Source: Candidatus Accumulibacter regalis
GTDB lineage: Bacteria; Pseudomonadota; Gammaproteobacteria; Burkholderiales; Rhodocyclaceae
DNA: 64,000 nt
Reading direction: 5' to 3'
Assembly: GCA_000585075.1 (NCBI GenBank)
Contig: JEMY01000012.1
Coordinates: forward strand, 1-64,000
This document shows, in pieces, positions 29,189 through 40,400 of the stretch (positions are counted from its first letter, which is position 1; each line of letters opens with the position of its first letter). Made by a program: the position numbers and the translations under genes. The notes below the pieces were generated by a model that saw only the letters and a program-made list of their open reading frames with translations, had not been told where the DNA came from and made no database searches.

Positions 29189-29794
29189 TCAGCCGCTGGC
29201 GAGCTGCACGACGAAGGTCCTGATTCCCCGCAACATCATTTCGATCGCCACGGCGACCAGCACCAGCCCCATCAGCCGTTCCAGGGCGACCACGAAGCGC
29301 TCGCCGGCAACGCGCTGGATGCGCTCGGCGAGCACGAGGACAACGGCCGACACGGCCATCGTGATGCACAGGGCGCCGATCCACTCCAGGCGCCGCTCGG
29401 GCGCCTGCGAAACCAGCAGCAGCACCGTCGCCAGTGCCGAAGGCCCGGCGATGGCCGGAACGGCCAGCGGCACGATCAGCGGCTCGCCCAGCGCGTCAGG
29501 CGCGTCGGCGACTCCCGGCTGCGGGAAAATCATGCGCAGCGCGATCAGGAACAGGATCACGCCACCGCCAATCTGCAGCGACAGCTCGCTGAGGTTCATC
29601 AGGCGCAGAAAACCGTCGCCGACGAACATGAACGTCAGCAGCAGGACAAAGGCAATCAGCACCTCGCGCAGAATCACCCAGGCGCGACGCTCGGGTGGAA
29701 CCGAGCGCAGCGCATTGGCGAAAATCGGGATATTGCCGACCGGATCGGTGATCAGGATGAGCAGGATGGTCGCCGAGGCGAAGGTGTAGTTCAT
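29189..29794 (-). CDS. MarC family integral membrane protein (UPF0056)
   Basis: This 201-residue protein has about six hydrophobic membrane segments and the MarC family blocks 'LLILITDPVGNIPIFANAL' near the N terminus, 'LSLQIGGGVILFLIALRMI' in the centre, 'PLAVPAIAGPSALATVLLL' and 'RLMGLVLVAVAIEMMLRGI' near the C terminus. It should lie in the inner membrane. Early suggestions that MarC causes multiple antibiotic resistance were not upheld, and its transported substrate is unknown. Length is normal for the family. It stands alone on the minus strand, about 200 bp downstream of the hemerythrin gene and in the same direction. Confidence 0.93.
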   Translation of the reverse strand: MNYTFASATILLILITDPVGNIPIFANALRSVPPERRAWVILREVLIAFVLLLTFMFVGDGFLRLMNLSELSLQIGGGVILFLIALRMIFPQPGVADAPDALGEPLIVPLAVPAIAGPSALATVLLLVSQAPERRLEWIGALCITMAVSAVVLVLAERIQRVAGERFVVALERLMGLVLVAVAIEMMLRGIRTFVVQLASG

Positions 29795-29997
29795 CGATTC
29801 ACGGCTTCATGGCGCACGCTTGAGCGCGGGAGCGCAAGACCTCTGGCTTCGGAAAAAAGCCACGGCAATCGACAGGCCAGGGGAAAGACGGAAGTGAAGG
29901 CGCCGCGCTGCTGCGCAGGATACCAGCTCTGGACATTCCTTCGCCGCCGGCTGGTCATCGCCCGCTCCCGCCCGCCATTGGCCGCGCCACGACAGGC

Positions 29998-30525
29998 TCA
30001 AGAAAACACTGAAGCGGCGGCGGCCGAACCGCGATGTGACGCAGTCGCACGGGCCAGGGCGCAATAGTCCATGTCACTGTGCAGGATGTGGCCAACGGTC
30101 GCGCTGAGGATGTAGTTCAGAAGAAGAAATCCCGGTTCGGCGTTATCGCCTGCCGGATCCATCTGCTCCACCCGGGCGCGGATGAGCTGCAACTCGTCGC
30201 GCATCACCTGGTGCTCGGCACGGTGCTCGGCGAGATCGTCGTAGCCAAGCCCCGCCAGCACCCCCTCCTCGTAGCTAAAATGTTCCTCGAGCGCCTGATG
30301 AAGCTCTCCCGTCATCAGCGTCAGCTGCTCGACGTCGCCGTGCTTGCGCCAGGCGTCCGAAGCTCTTACCACCAGGGCAAAGATAGCCTCGTGCTGGGCG
30401 TCGATTTGCGCCTCGCCGATATTGAGACGGCCATCCCAGGCGACCCGCTGCTTGAGCGAAAAATTGGTCAAGCCGTGAACGCCAGACAGGCGGCCGTCGA
30501 ACAGGGCACGTGAACTCAGACCCAT
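29998..30525 (-). CDS. Bacteriohemerythrin (di-iron oxygen-binding protein)
   Basis: This 175-residue protein has the full hemerythrin ligand set in order: His45 (DAQHEAIF), His82 and Glu86 (EEHFSYEE), His101 and His105 (EHRAEHQVM), and His146 and Asp151 (GHILHSDMD). Seven ligands coordinate a non-haem di-iron centre that binds oxygen reversibly. The N terminus (residues 1-25) is an unrelated extension before the 'VAWDGRLNIGEAQIDAQH' core, so translation might also begin downstream; an AAGAGA site supports the start at 30525. Bacteriohemerythrins serve oxygen storage, delivery or sensing, plausible for a bacterium facing oxygen swings. It is cytoplasmic and apparently monocistronic. Confidence 0.92.
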   Translation of the reverse strand: MGLSSRALFDGRLSGVHGLTNFSLKQRVAWDGRLNIGEAQIDAQHEAIFALVVRASDAWRKHGDVEQLTLMTGELHQALEEHFSYEEGVLAGLGYDDLAEHRAEHQVMRDELQLIRARVEQMDPAGDNAEPGFLLLNYILSATVGHILHSDMDYCALARATASHRGSAAAASVFS

Positions 30526-30770
30526 GTGTCTCTTCTCTTATGATTCAGCGAAGTAGCTCCTTGTTTTTGCCGTTGAGGTCGAGCGCCGCGCCCGGGCAGG
30601 GGGATTTGTTGCCGATCCTATACGACCCGGTACGGGCAAAAGGATTCAAAAGTCTCACTTCGGCGAAAGCGGCGCAAAAAGCAAGCGCAGGCCGACCGGG
30701 AAGCGGCGGCAAAGCGCGTCGCTTGCGCCGTGTCTCGACTCAGCACGAAGCGATTTCGCAGCCGGCCTGG

Positions 30771-31262
30771 TCAGCGCACGTCACGCTTCAGCGCGCGTTG
30801 ATAGAGATCGACGATCACGCCGGCAAGGTGTTCGGGCGAAGCCTGCCTGCCCTGCCCCTGCAGGACCGCTTTGACAACGCCTTCGAGGACAGCGGCGTCG
30901 ACCACTGGCGCATCGGCCGCGACGACATCTTCCGCGCTCGGCGCGTAGGCAGCGCGGGCCTGCGCGAGCGCATGCGCGCCGCACCCGGTGGCCAGCCAGT
31001 CGACGCTGACGCCCGCCGCCGCGGCAATGGCCAGGGCCTTGTCCAGCGGGGGCATTCGTCCGTCGCGGAGGTAAGTCCTCAGTACCGACTCGGCCATGCC
31101 GCAGCGGCGCGCAAACGAAGACACCGACTCGTCACCGATGATCGCTTTCAAGCGCGCGGCGAGCGCACCCGATTCGACGTCGGCCAACGACCGTTGATCG
31201 ACGCTGCGCTCGCTTGCCGTTGCCATCGCCGTGGCGCCAGCAGGGGCCGGAGTTCCAGTCAT
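30771..31262 (-). CDS. Phage-repressor-like HTH (XRE/CI-type) regulator
   Basis: I place the start at 31262 (MTGTPAPAG...), giving 163 residues; the open frame extends further upstream, but that part is not protein-like. Residues about 34-92 form a lambda-repressor-like helix-turn-helix: 'LAARLKAIIGDESVSSFARRCGMAESVLRTYLRDGRMPPLDKALAIAAAAGVSVDWLATG'-type order with the 'G(V)S..WL' ending usual in CI/C repressors of betaproteobacterial and Mu-like phages. The C terminus (LEGVVKAVLQGQGRQASPEHLAGVIVDLYQRAL) matches the short helical tail of those phage regulators. No peptidase (RecA-cleaved) domain is present. It is divergent from the giant gene with 222 bp between, so it may control itself and that gene. 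No other prophage gene is nearby. Confidence 0.78.
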   Translation of the reverse strand: MTGTPAPAGATAMATASERSVDQRSLADVESGALAARLKAIIGDESVSSFARRCGMAESVLRTYLRDGRMPPLDKALAIAAAAGVSVDWLATGCGAHALAQARAAYAPSAEDVVAADAPVVDAAVLEGVVKAVLQGQGRQASPEHLAGVIVDLYQRALKRDVR

Positions 31263-31300
31263 TGATGGCTCGCAAAAAGAACAGAGGGGAAGCAGGCAAC

Positions 31301-31340
31301 GCAAGAAACTATTGACATCTCGCAACATCTTGCTAAAAAT
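31301..31340 (+). promoter_or_regulatory. Candidate promoter/operator before the giant gene
   Basis: TTGACA at 31312-31317 is a perfect -35 box; 16 bp further is TAAAAAT (31334-31340), a fair -10. The box is flanked by an inverted pair GCAAGA (31301-31306) and TCTTGC (31328-31333), and a smaller GCAA-CATC-TTGC dyad (31322-31333) overlaps the spacer. This layout fits a promoter for the giant gene that the neighbouring HTH protein could block. The promoter is moderately supported and the operator is speculative. Confidence 0.5.
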
Positions 31341-31484
31341 TGGGTTGCACAGCATAGCAGAAAAGCTCCGCTTCAGGCAGACCTGCGGGTACGGGTGGCC
31401 ACCCGGTGACCGCTGGCGATCGCTGAGAAACGTCGGTTTCTTGTCCGTTGGCATTGAGGGTTGCAATGCGAGGGGGGAACGAAC

Positions 31485-34400
31485 ATGCGCAGGTCTGCGG
31501 GCAGGATTCCGGAAACCAGGCTCCATTTCGAGGCCCTCGAAGCGCGCGTCCTCCTCGACGGCGATAGCGGCGCCGGCATCCTGACACTTGCCGGCAGCAT
31601 CGACGCCCCCGGCGAGCAGGATCACTACCAGTTCAGCGTAGACGAGCCAATCCGTGTCGTCCTCGACAGCCTGAGCAATCGCAGCGACCTGACCTGGCGA
31701 CTGGACGGCCCCGGCGGACTGGTCGCGCGCAGGTCATTCAGCGCCACGGAATCGCCAAACACCGCCCCACCGGCGTACGACCTGGCGCCGGGCAGCTATC
31801 GGCTGAGCGTCGATGGCACGCAGGATGCGCTCGGCGCCTACGCCCTGCGCGTGATCGACGCCGCTTCGGCAAGCGCGATGGCGCCCGACACGCCGGTCAG
31901 CGGCGTCCTCGAGGTCGGTAACCAGAGCGCGCTCTACCGCTTCCGCGCCAGCGCCGGCGACAGCTACTTCTTCAAGGCGGCAGCGCCCGCTTCCGGCGCG
32001 CTTTCCGCGCGACTGCTCGACCCTTTTGGCCGCCAGGAAGGCAACAGCTTCGATGCCCGACAGGATCGCCAGCGGTTCACCGTCGAGCGCAGCGGCGAGT
32101 ACCTCCTCTTGCTCGAAGGCGACATCGCCAATCAGGCGGCGCTGGCCTACGGATTCACCCTGCAACAGGTCGTCGACAGCCACTCGCCGCTGCGCCTCGG
32201 CGAAACGCAGATCGCCACGATCGACCAGCCGGGAAAAATCGCCCACTTCACCTTTGATCTGGCGGCCACGACGCCGGTCGTTTTCGACCGCCTGGGCAAC
32301 GCCGCCTTCGCCTGGTCGCTGAGCGGGCCGGCGGGTCAGCACGTCGCGCGCCGCGCCGCCGCGCAAGGCACGCTCTTCGACGGCGTCGAAAAGCTGCTCC
32401 TGCCGCCGGGAAGCTATACGCTGTCGGTCGACCTCGACGGCGCCGCCAGCGGCAGTTTCGCGTTCCGGCTGCTCGCTGCCGAGTCGGCCCGGAATCTCGT
32501 CACGGGCGCCACAAGCACCGGCGAGCTCGACCGGGCGACTGCGTCGCAGCTCTACAGGGTGGCGCTGGGCGCCGGCGACAAGCTCTTCCTCGAGCCGCGC
32601 TCGCTCTCCGGCGGTTCGCTTGACTGGCGGCTGATCGATCCCTGGGGCGTGCGCGTCGCCAGCGGAGACTTCAGCGGCGCAACGAATCCTGTCGCCCTGG
32701 CGCGGCCATTTACCGTGGCCACGAGCGGCGACTACTGGCTGCTCGTCGATGGCGCCGACAGCAACGCGGCGGAAGCCGTTCTTGCTTACGAATTTTCGCT
32801 GAACGCGGTCCCCGACCTGGCGCGAACGCCGACTCTGGGCGACGCCGTCGCCGGAAGCGTCGCCAGTGCCGGCCAGTCGACGGTCTACACTTTCGATCTC
32901 GCCAGCCCAACGCAGGTGGCGTTCGAGGCGCTCAGTCAGCGGCCGGATATCGTCTGGTCGCTGGCGGGACCGCGCGGCAGCGAGGTCTCCGAGCGGCGTT
33001 TCGACAATGTCGACCACGGCGAGGGCCCCAGCCAGGCCAGCCAGGCCAGCCCGACCAGCCAAGCCAGTCATCTCGGCATCCTGACGCTGCCCGCCGGCAC
33101 GCATCGATTGACCGTGCGCGGCACTGGCGCCGCCACCGGCGACTTCTCGTTCCGCCTCCTGGATCTGGCCACCGCGCCGACGCTGTCGCTGGAAGCCGCC
33201 ACCGACGGCGTCCTGCGCGCGGCGAACCGAACGCAGGCGTATCGCTTCCTGGCCAGCGCAGGCGACCAGGTCGCGCTCGAGGCCATCAATGGCAGCAGCA
33301 GCGAGGAAGTTGCCTGGCGACTGATTGATCGCTTCGGCCGCGACGTCGCCGCGCCCGCCGCCCTGGCCGCTGCCGGAAACGCTTCCGACGCCCGACTGCT
33401 GAGCAGCGCCGGCGCCTACACCCTGCTGCTTGAACGACGCGCCGATGCGCCAACGCCGCGTGACTATCACTTCCGGCTCCAACGCGTCGGCCACCTGGCC
33501 CCGGCCGCTTCGCCCGCCGGCGAGGAACTTGCCCTCGGAACGATGCTCGCCGGACTCCTGCCTACCGCCGACGCCAGCCGGACCTATCGCTTCACGCTCG
33601 CCGCCGATAGCCAGCTGGTGTTCGACACGCAGGGTGGCGCGAGCAGCGCCGTCTGGTCCCTGCAGGGTCCGCGCGGCAACGAAGTCGACAGCCGCCCGCT
33701 GTACCGCAGCGACGACGCCAACGCCAACCCGCTCCTCGATCTGCCGGCGGGAGACTACGCCCTGACCGTCAAGGGTGCTGCCGCAACGGGCAGCGTCTTT
33801 GCCGACGGCGCCTACGCTTTCCGGCTGCTCGACAGCGCCGCCTTCCCGGAACTGGAACTCGGGCAGCGAGTGGTCACGATGCGCCCGTCAGCGGCATCGA
33901 GCATCGGCTACCGTGTCGCGGCGACGGCCGGCAGCACGCTCGTTCTGCAGGCCGTGGATTCCGCAGGCGGCGTCTGGCGTTTGTTCGACCCCTTCGGACG
34001 GCAGGTCGCGGCTGCCTCGGGCGAGACCATCACGAGGAGCATCGACATTGCCTCGACGGGCAGCTACACGCTGCTCAACGACGGCTACTACGGCGCCAAC
34101 GGCGCATCGAACGTCGGTTTCACCCTTGCTCGACAGACGAAAGTCAGCGCTGCCCTGGCCTTCAACCGCCCGCTCAGCGTCAGCACCGCCGGCGTCGGCA
34201 GCGTCGCCGAATATCGCTTTACCCTTGCTCAGGCAAGCACCCTTGTCTTTGATGCCCTGAGTGGTCCGTCGAGTGCGTCGAGTGCGTCAAGTGCGTCCAG
34301 CCCGATCGACTCGCCGGGTCCTTCGTCCCCGCGCTGGATGCTTGCCGGGCCGCTCGGCACGGTACGCGGCTGGACTTCCTTGCGCGACGACCCGGGGCAG

Positions 34401-37400
34401 ATTCTTCGCCTGTCGCCTGGCGACTATCTGCTGACCCTGGACACCTCCGGCCCGCCGGGAGCGGAATACCGCTTCCGTGTGCTGAATGCCGATTCCGCCA
34501 TCGACCTGCCCTCCGGCGCCCACATCAACGAAACGATCGCCGCGGGAGAAACGCGCCTTTATCGCTTCACCGCCGCTGCCGGCCAGAGCACTGTCGTCGC
34601 CAAACCCCCGCTGTCGAGCGACGTGAACCAGCGCGTCGCCTGGCGACTATGGGACCCCTACGGCCGCCCGCTCGCCACCCTCGGCGCCGGCACCACACAG
34701 ACCCCATTGCCGACCAGCGGAGAGTATCTGCTGGCGGTTTTCCCCACCTTCGGGCAGCAGCCGCCCGACTCGGCGCCACGGCCGATCGCCTTTTCCTTTG
34801 CCCTGACCACGGCGCGAGCCGCGCCGCTGACGCTCAACGAACGCACGCTGGGCAGCATCGAACGACCGGGAGAAGCGGTCAGCTACGGCTTCACGCTGAC
34901 GGCACCGAGCTCGCTGCTGATTGACACCGGCCAGACGGACGGCGCCGCCGCCGGTGATTTCCTGTGGCGACTGAGTGGGCCCCGCGGCGTGGAAACGCCG
35001 CTCGTGGATTCTCGCGTGGAAACGCCGCTCGTGAATGCTGCTGGCGAAGAGCCGTTGAACAGTTTCGCCAGCACGCACGCCAGTGTCCTGGCGCTGCCCG
35101 CAGGCAACTACGAGTTCGTGGTCTCCAGCCCCGCCCTGGCCACCGGTGGCTTCAGCTTTCGCCTGCTCGACACCGCCACGCTGCCCCTCCTGGCCCGCGA
35201 AAGCTTTATCCCGCTGATCCTCGGCCCGACCGGCGAGGCGCAGGCACTGTCGCTGCTCGTCGACGAGGAAAGCGAGTTCGTCTTCGCGCCCACTGCCACG
35301 CCAACGCGCGACGGCGACTGGCGGGTCCTTGACCGCGGCGGCAGGACGATGGTCGGCGGCAGAATGGCGGAAAGTCATGATTCGTTCACCCTCCCGGCCG
35401 GCGCCTACACCTTCGTCGTCGATGGTCAGGAAATGAACAACGGCAACGCTAGCGACGGCGATGGCCCGGATGGCCAGGATGACTATGAGTTCGTCCTGCG
35501 CCGCCTGCTGGTGCGCAGCCAGGAGTTGCCGCTGGGCAGCGAAGTCTCCGCGACCATCGATCAGCCTGGCCTGGTTCGCGAATACCTGTTCTCGATCGAC
35601 TCGCCGACAACGCTCCTCGTCGATGCGCTGACCGACAGCGAGAATCTGACCTGGCAACTGTCGGGACCGACCGGGCTCATTCACCGCAGCCATGGCTTCG
35701 GCGGCAACACCCTCGTCGCGCCTATCCGCCTCGACGCGGCGGGCGCCTATCGCCTGCGCTTCGTCCCGGCCTTCGGCGCCACCGAAAACTTCCGCTTCCG
35801 CCTGATCGACGCCGGCCGTGCCGAATCGCTGGCACTCTCTGGCGCACAAACCTTGCTGCTCGACCCGCAGGTCGCGACGCTGAGCGTCGGCAGCGAAGCC
35901 AGCGGCAGCACCCGCATCGCCAATCTTGCCGAGCAATGGCGCGTCTCGCTCGACTGGCCGACCCGCCTCCTCTTCGACGGTCTCGCCGGCTCCCGAAACC
36001 ACTGGACGCTGCACGCCGCCGACGGCGCGCTGCTCGCTTCCGGGGTCTGCGACCGGAACGCCTTTCTTGCCCTCGATGCCGGCGCCTACACTCTCGCCGT
36101 GAAAGCCGATACGGCCGCCGATCTCGGCGCCTACGCCTTCCGGCTGATCGACCTGGCCAGCGCCGAAACGCTGTCGCCAAACCAGGAAGTACGCGCGACG
36201 CTCGACGCCGGCAGCGGCGCACAGATCTTTCGCGTGCCACCGGCAAACGCTGGCCGGCCATTGACGGTCGAAGTTGCCAGTGCCAGCAACGCCAGTGGCG
36301 TGCTCACCGCCTACGACGCCAATGGCATTGTGCTCGGCGAATTCGCGCTGCCGCGGCTCGACCCGGCGGAACTCGGCACGGCCAGCGACAGCGAGCGCTT
36401 CCTGATCCTGGAAAACGACCCGCTCGCCGTCACGCCGCTCGACTACCTGCTCAGCGCCCGCCAGGCGACACTCCTGCGGGCACAGCCGGGTGAGACCGTG
36501 GCGGGAGACCTGACGCGCGCCGGTGAGCGAATCGGCTACCGGGTCAGCCTGCCCCTTGCGGCAAGCCTGCCGACGCGCGCCTGGATACACGACGCCGGCT
36601 CGCGCGACGTCCGCTGGTGCCTGGCGGCTGCCGGAACGGATGCCGGCCCGGCTGACTGGTGGCCCGAGAGCGACGCCAGCGAAGCCGTGGACAACGAACT
36701 GCTCGCCGCCGGTGACTACGAGCTGATCATCGAGGCGACAGCCGACGACGCCCGCTACAACCTGCAACTGCTGGCCAGCGAGCTTGCCGAAGCGCTCTCG
36801 CCGATGGGAACAGCCGGGCAACTGGCGAACGCTGGCGAGGCCAGAGTCTACCGCTACGATGTCCTCACCGCCGGTGATCATCGGCTGCACATCACCACCG
36901 CCAACGCGGCGCCCGTCGCATGGGCAATCTACGACTCCTCGGGCAGGCGCGTACAGACCGGCGACACTCTGCCCTTCGCCGGCCGCAACGCGATCGTCGA
37001 CCTTGGCGACCTCGAGGTCGGCCGCTTCCTCGTCACGCTCTCGGGAAGCGCTGCCGGGAGCCCTGCGGCCAGCGCCACGGGCAGCATTGACTTCAGCCTC
37101 GCCCTGTCGCCGACAGGCGTTCGGCCTGGCGATCGTCTTGCCGGTCGGCTTGCCGGCGACGAGACAATCCGCCGCTACACGCTGCAAGTACCTGTCGCAA
37201 CGCACGTCCAGATCCACGACCAGGGCTCCGAGGCGGGCGTCGAATGGCGAATCCGCGACGCCGAAGACCCGCCCGCCGCCGACGGCTGGTTCGCCCTTGG
37301 ACCGGCACAGGCCGGCACCGACGATCGTGAAGCGCGCTCTCCCTACCTGGTGTGGCTGGATGCCGGCAGCTACGAGCTCGCCGTCCAGGCAAACGGCGGC

Positions 37401-40400
37401 GGCGCCTTCAGCGTGCATCTGGTCGATTTCGATGCTGCACCACCACTGGCGATGGGCGAAGCGCTGGCCAGCTTTGCCGTCGGCGAACAGGCCAGGGTCT
37501 ACCGGCTGGATACCAGCTTTCCGGGAGCAGGCACGCGCCTGAACATCGGCGACGCGAGCGGCGAGCAGACTGAGGAAATCAGCTGGCTGCTCTTCGACGC
37601 GCAGCTCACGCCGGTAGCGCAGGGAAACGGCGTCGGCACGTCGATCGACCTGCCCGGCAACCGCGGCTCATACACCCTCGAATTGAAGCGACAGCCGGCG
37701 CTTGCCGGCAACGGAACGCTGAGCACGCCGCTCAGCGTCGTCTCCTCGGCCCCGCCGACGCTGCAAGTGGACGAAGTCCGCGCAGCCAGTCTGGGGCCTT
37801 TGCGCCACTACACGGCAGACTACGTCTTTTCCCTGACCGGGCGCAGCCGCATCCTGGTCGAAGCCTTGTCGGAAGTCTGGAACGTCGGCTACGAAATCCT
37901 CGCCGCCGACGGGGAACATCTGGCCAGCGACTACCTGGGCAGCCTGTACTCCGACCAGCTCGACCTCGCCCCCGGCGACTACACCCTCAAGCTCAGCGCA
38001 AGCGGGCGACCAGGCGACGGCAGCGCAGGGTCCGACTTCACGCCGGACTTCACCACAGACTTCAATTTCCGCCTGCTGAACATGACGCGCATCGGCCAGC
38101 GGATCCTCGCTCCCGGGCAGCCAATCGACGACACCGTCGCTCCAGGCGGGCAGCAGACGCAGGTCTATCGCCTGCAGGCGCATGCCGGCGAGACCGTCAC
38201 CATCGCGGCGAGCGGCGCCAACGAATTCGACCGCCAGCGCCTCTACGATGCCAGCATCGTCGTGTTCGATCCTTTCGGTCGCCACGTCGCCGACGCCTGG
38301 GTCAGCGACGGCGCCTTGCAGCAGACGCTCGACGAGTCCGGTTTCTATACGCTGGTCGTCTTCGGCGGCAGCTCCCTCGCCGAGGCGGCGGACTACACGC
38401 TGGTGGCCACGCGGCACGCGGGCGATGCGCAAACCTTGCCCGCCAGCCGCCCGGTGGCGCTGGCTGTCGAGATCAGCGACACGCTGACCGCGACCGGCGC
38501 CGCCGGCAAGGCCTATCGTTTCACGCTCGACCAGGCGGGACTGGCGCTGATCGAGGGTCGCACGACCGACGCCGAAGAGGCCTGGCAGGCGCACTGGGTC
38601 CTGCGCGACGCTGCCGGCTTCCTTACCGGTGACCATGGCGACTGGAAGGCGTGGCAGGCCAGCAGCGAAGCCCTGTCGCTCGCCGCCGGCGACTACACGC
38701 TCGAGGTGTCGCGCGACGACGGCCCGGGCGGCAGCTTCGCCTTTCGCGTCGATGGCAGCGCCAACGCCAGCCAGGTCGCTGGCGGAAGCGCGGTTGGCGA
38801 CGTCAGCCGCTTTGGCGCCGCGGGCGAGCGCATCTATCGGGTCGATCTCACGGCGGGTGACGAGTATCGCCTGCAGGCCGAAAACGGCAGCGAGTGGTCG
38901 CTTCACCGCCCCGATTTCTCCCAGGCACTGGCGCTGTCCGACGACGCCGTGCTGCGCTTGCTGCCGGCGCAGGATGGCTCCTGGTACCTCGTCCGGCGGG
39001 CCGACGTCACTGGCCACTCGAACGTTACGGTCGAACGGCAACTCGCGCCCATCGCGCTCGGCAGCCGAATCAGCGGCGAGTTGACTGCAAACGGTACGGG
39101 CGACGCGCAGTATGGCTATCGCTTCCGACTGGCGGAGAGAAAGCAGCTGTTCCTCGACCTGCTCAGCGCCGACTCGCCGCTGCGGGTTCTCTTCTACCAG
39201 GGAAACACGCTGCTGCGAACACTCAACGGGCTCACGCCAGGCTTTCCCCTCGACCCGTTCGAGCTTGCCGCCGGCGATTACCGCATCGAAGTGCAGGCGA
39301 TGGCGGCGGCAGCGGGAGCCACGACGGCCTACGCTCTGCGCCTGCTGGACCTCGCCGCAGCGCCAGTGCTGGCGGTCAACACGGCCGTCTCGGGCCGCCT
39401 GCAGGGCGGCGAAGCGGCAATCTACGCCGTCGATCTTGCCGCCGGGACGCAGGTCGAATACCAGCCCTCCGACCTCGGCGGCCTCTACGGCAGGTGGCGC
39501 CTGCTCGCGAGCAGCGGCGCCCAGGTCGCAACCGGCTATCTCGACGAGGCGACGACGACTGGCGTGCTCGCCGGGAGCGGTCGCTATTTCCTCGTCTGGG
39601 ACAGCGATCCGCGGTCGGCGGCTGGCGGCCAGGCGAACTACCGCTTCGCGCTCAAGACCGCGCAGGCGATCGCGCTTGGCGAACGGGTCGGCGGCGAAGC
39701 CTTCGCCGCCACCGCCAGCGCTGCCTATCGCTTCAGCGTGCCAACGGCGACACGCGTGCTGCTCGACCCGGCCCTTGCCGACAACGATAGCCGAGCTTTC
39801 GGCTGGCGGATTTCCCGCGCCGGGCAGTCGATCGCCCAGGGAACGCTGAGCAGCGAGGCCAATCCCGACGATCCGCTGCCGATCGTCGAATTGCCGGCAG
39901 GAAGCTATCAGCTTGCCTTTACGGCGGATGCCGATGTCGAGGATGCCGACACCTTCGCTTTCCGGCTGCTCGATCTGGCGCAGGCGCAGCCCTTGAGCAT
40001 GGGCGTCCGGAACACCGGCGAGCGACTTCCCGGCCAGGCGGCAATCTTCAGCTTTGTCGCCGACGCCGGCGAACCGTTGACGCTCGCGCAGGATTCCGGC
40101 GACAGCGATCGCTGGTGGCTGCTCGACGAGTTCGGCCGGGAATTGGCACGTGGACAAGGCGCTGGCAGCGTCGACCCCCTCCCCCGCAGCGGCACCTACT
40201 TCCTGCTCCGCGACGATGACAGCAGCGATCATGAAGCAGGCCGGCACTACGACTTCACTCTCTCGAGCGAAGAGGATCGCGGGCGGGAGCGGGAGCAGGA
40301 GCTGGCCCTGAACAGCGTCGTCGCGGCGACGCTCGAAGCCGGCCGCGCCCTGGCCTACCGCTTCACCACCAGCAGCGCCGCGACGCTCTGGCTGACCCCG

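Noticed and set aside
30771-31625. Long version (284 residues) of the HTH regulator
   Set aside because: The first 121 residues cover the promoter-like spacer and the start of the giant gene and are not protein-like; the ATG at 31262 gives a normal-length phage-type regulator.
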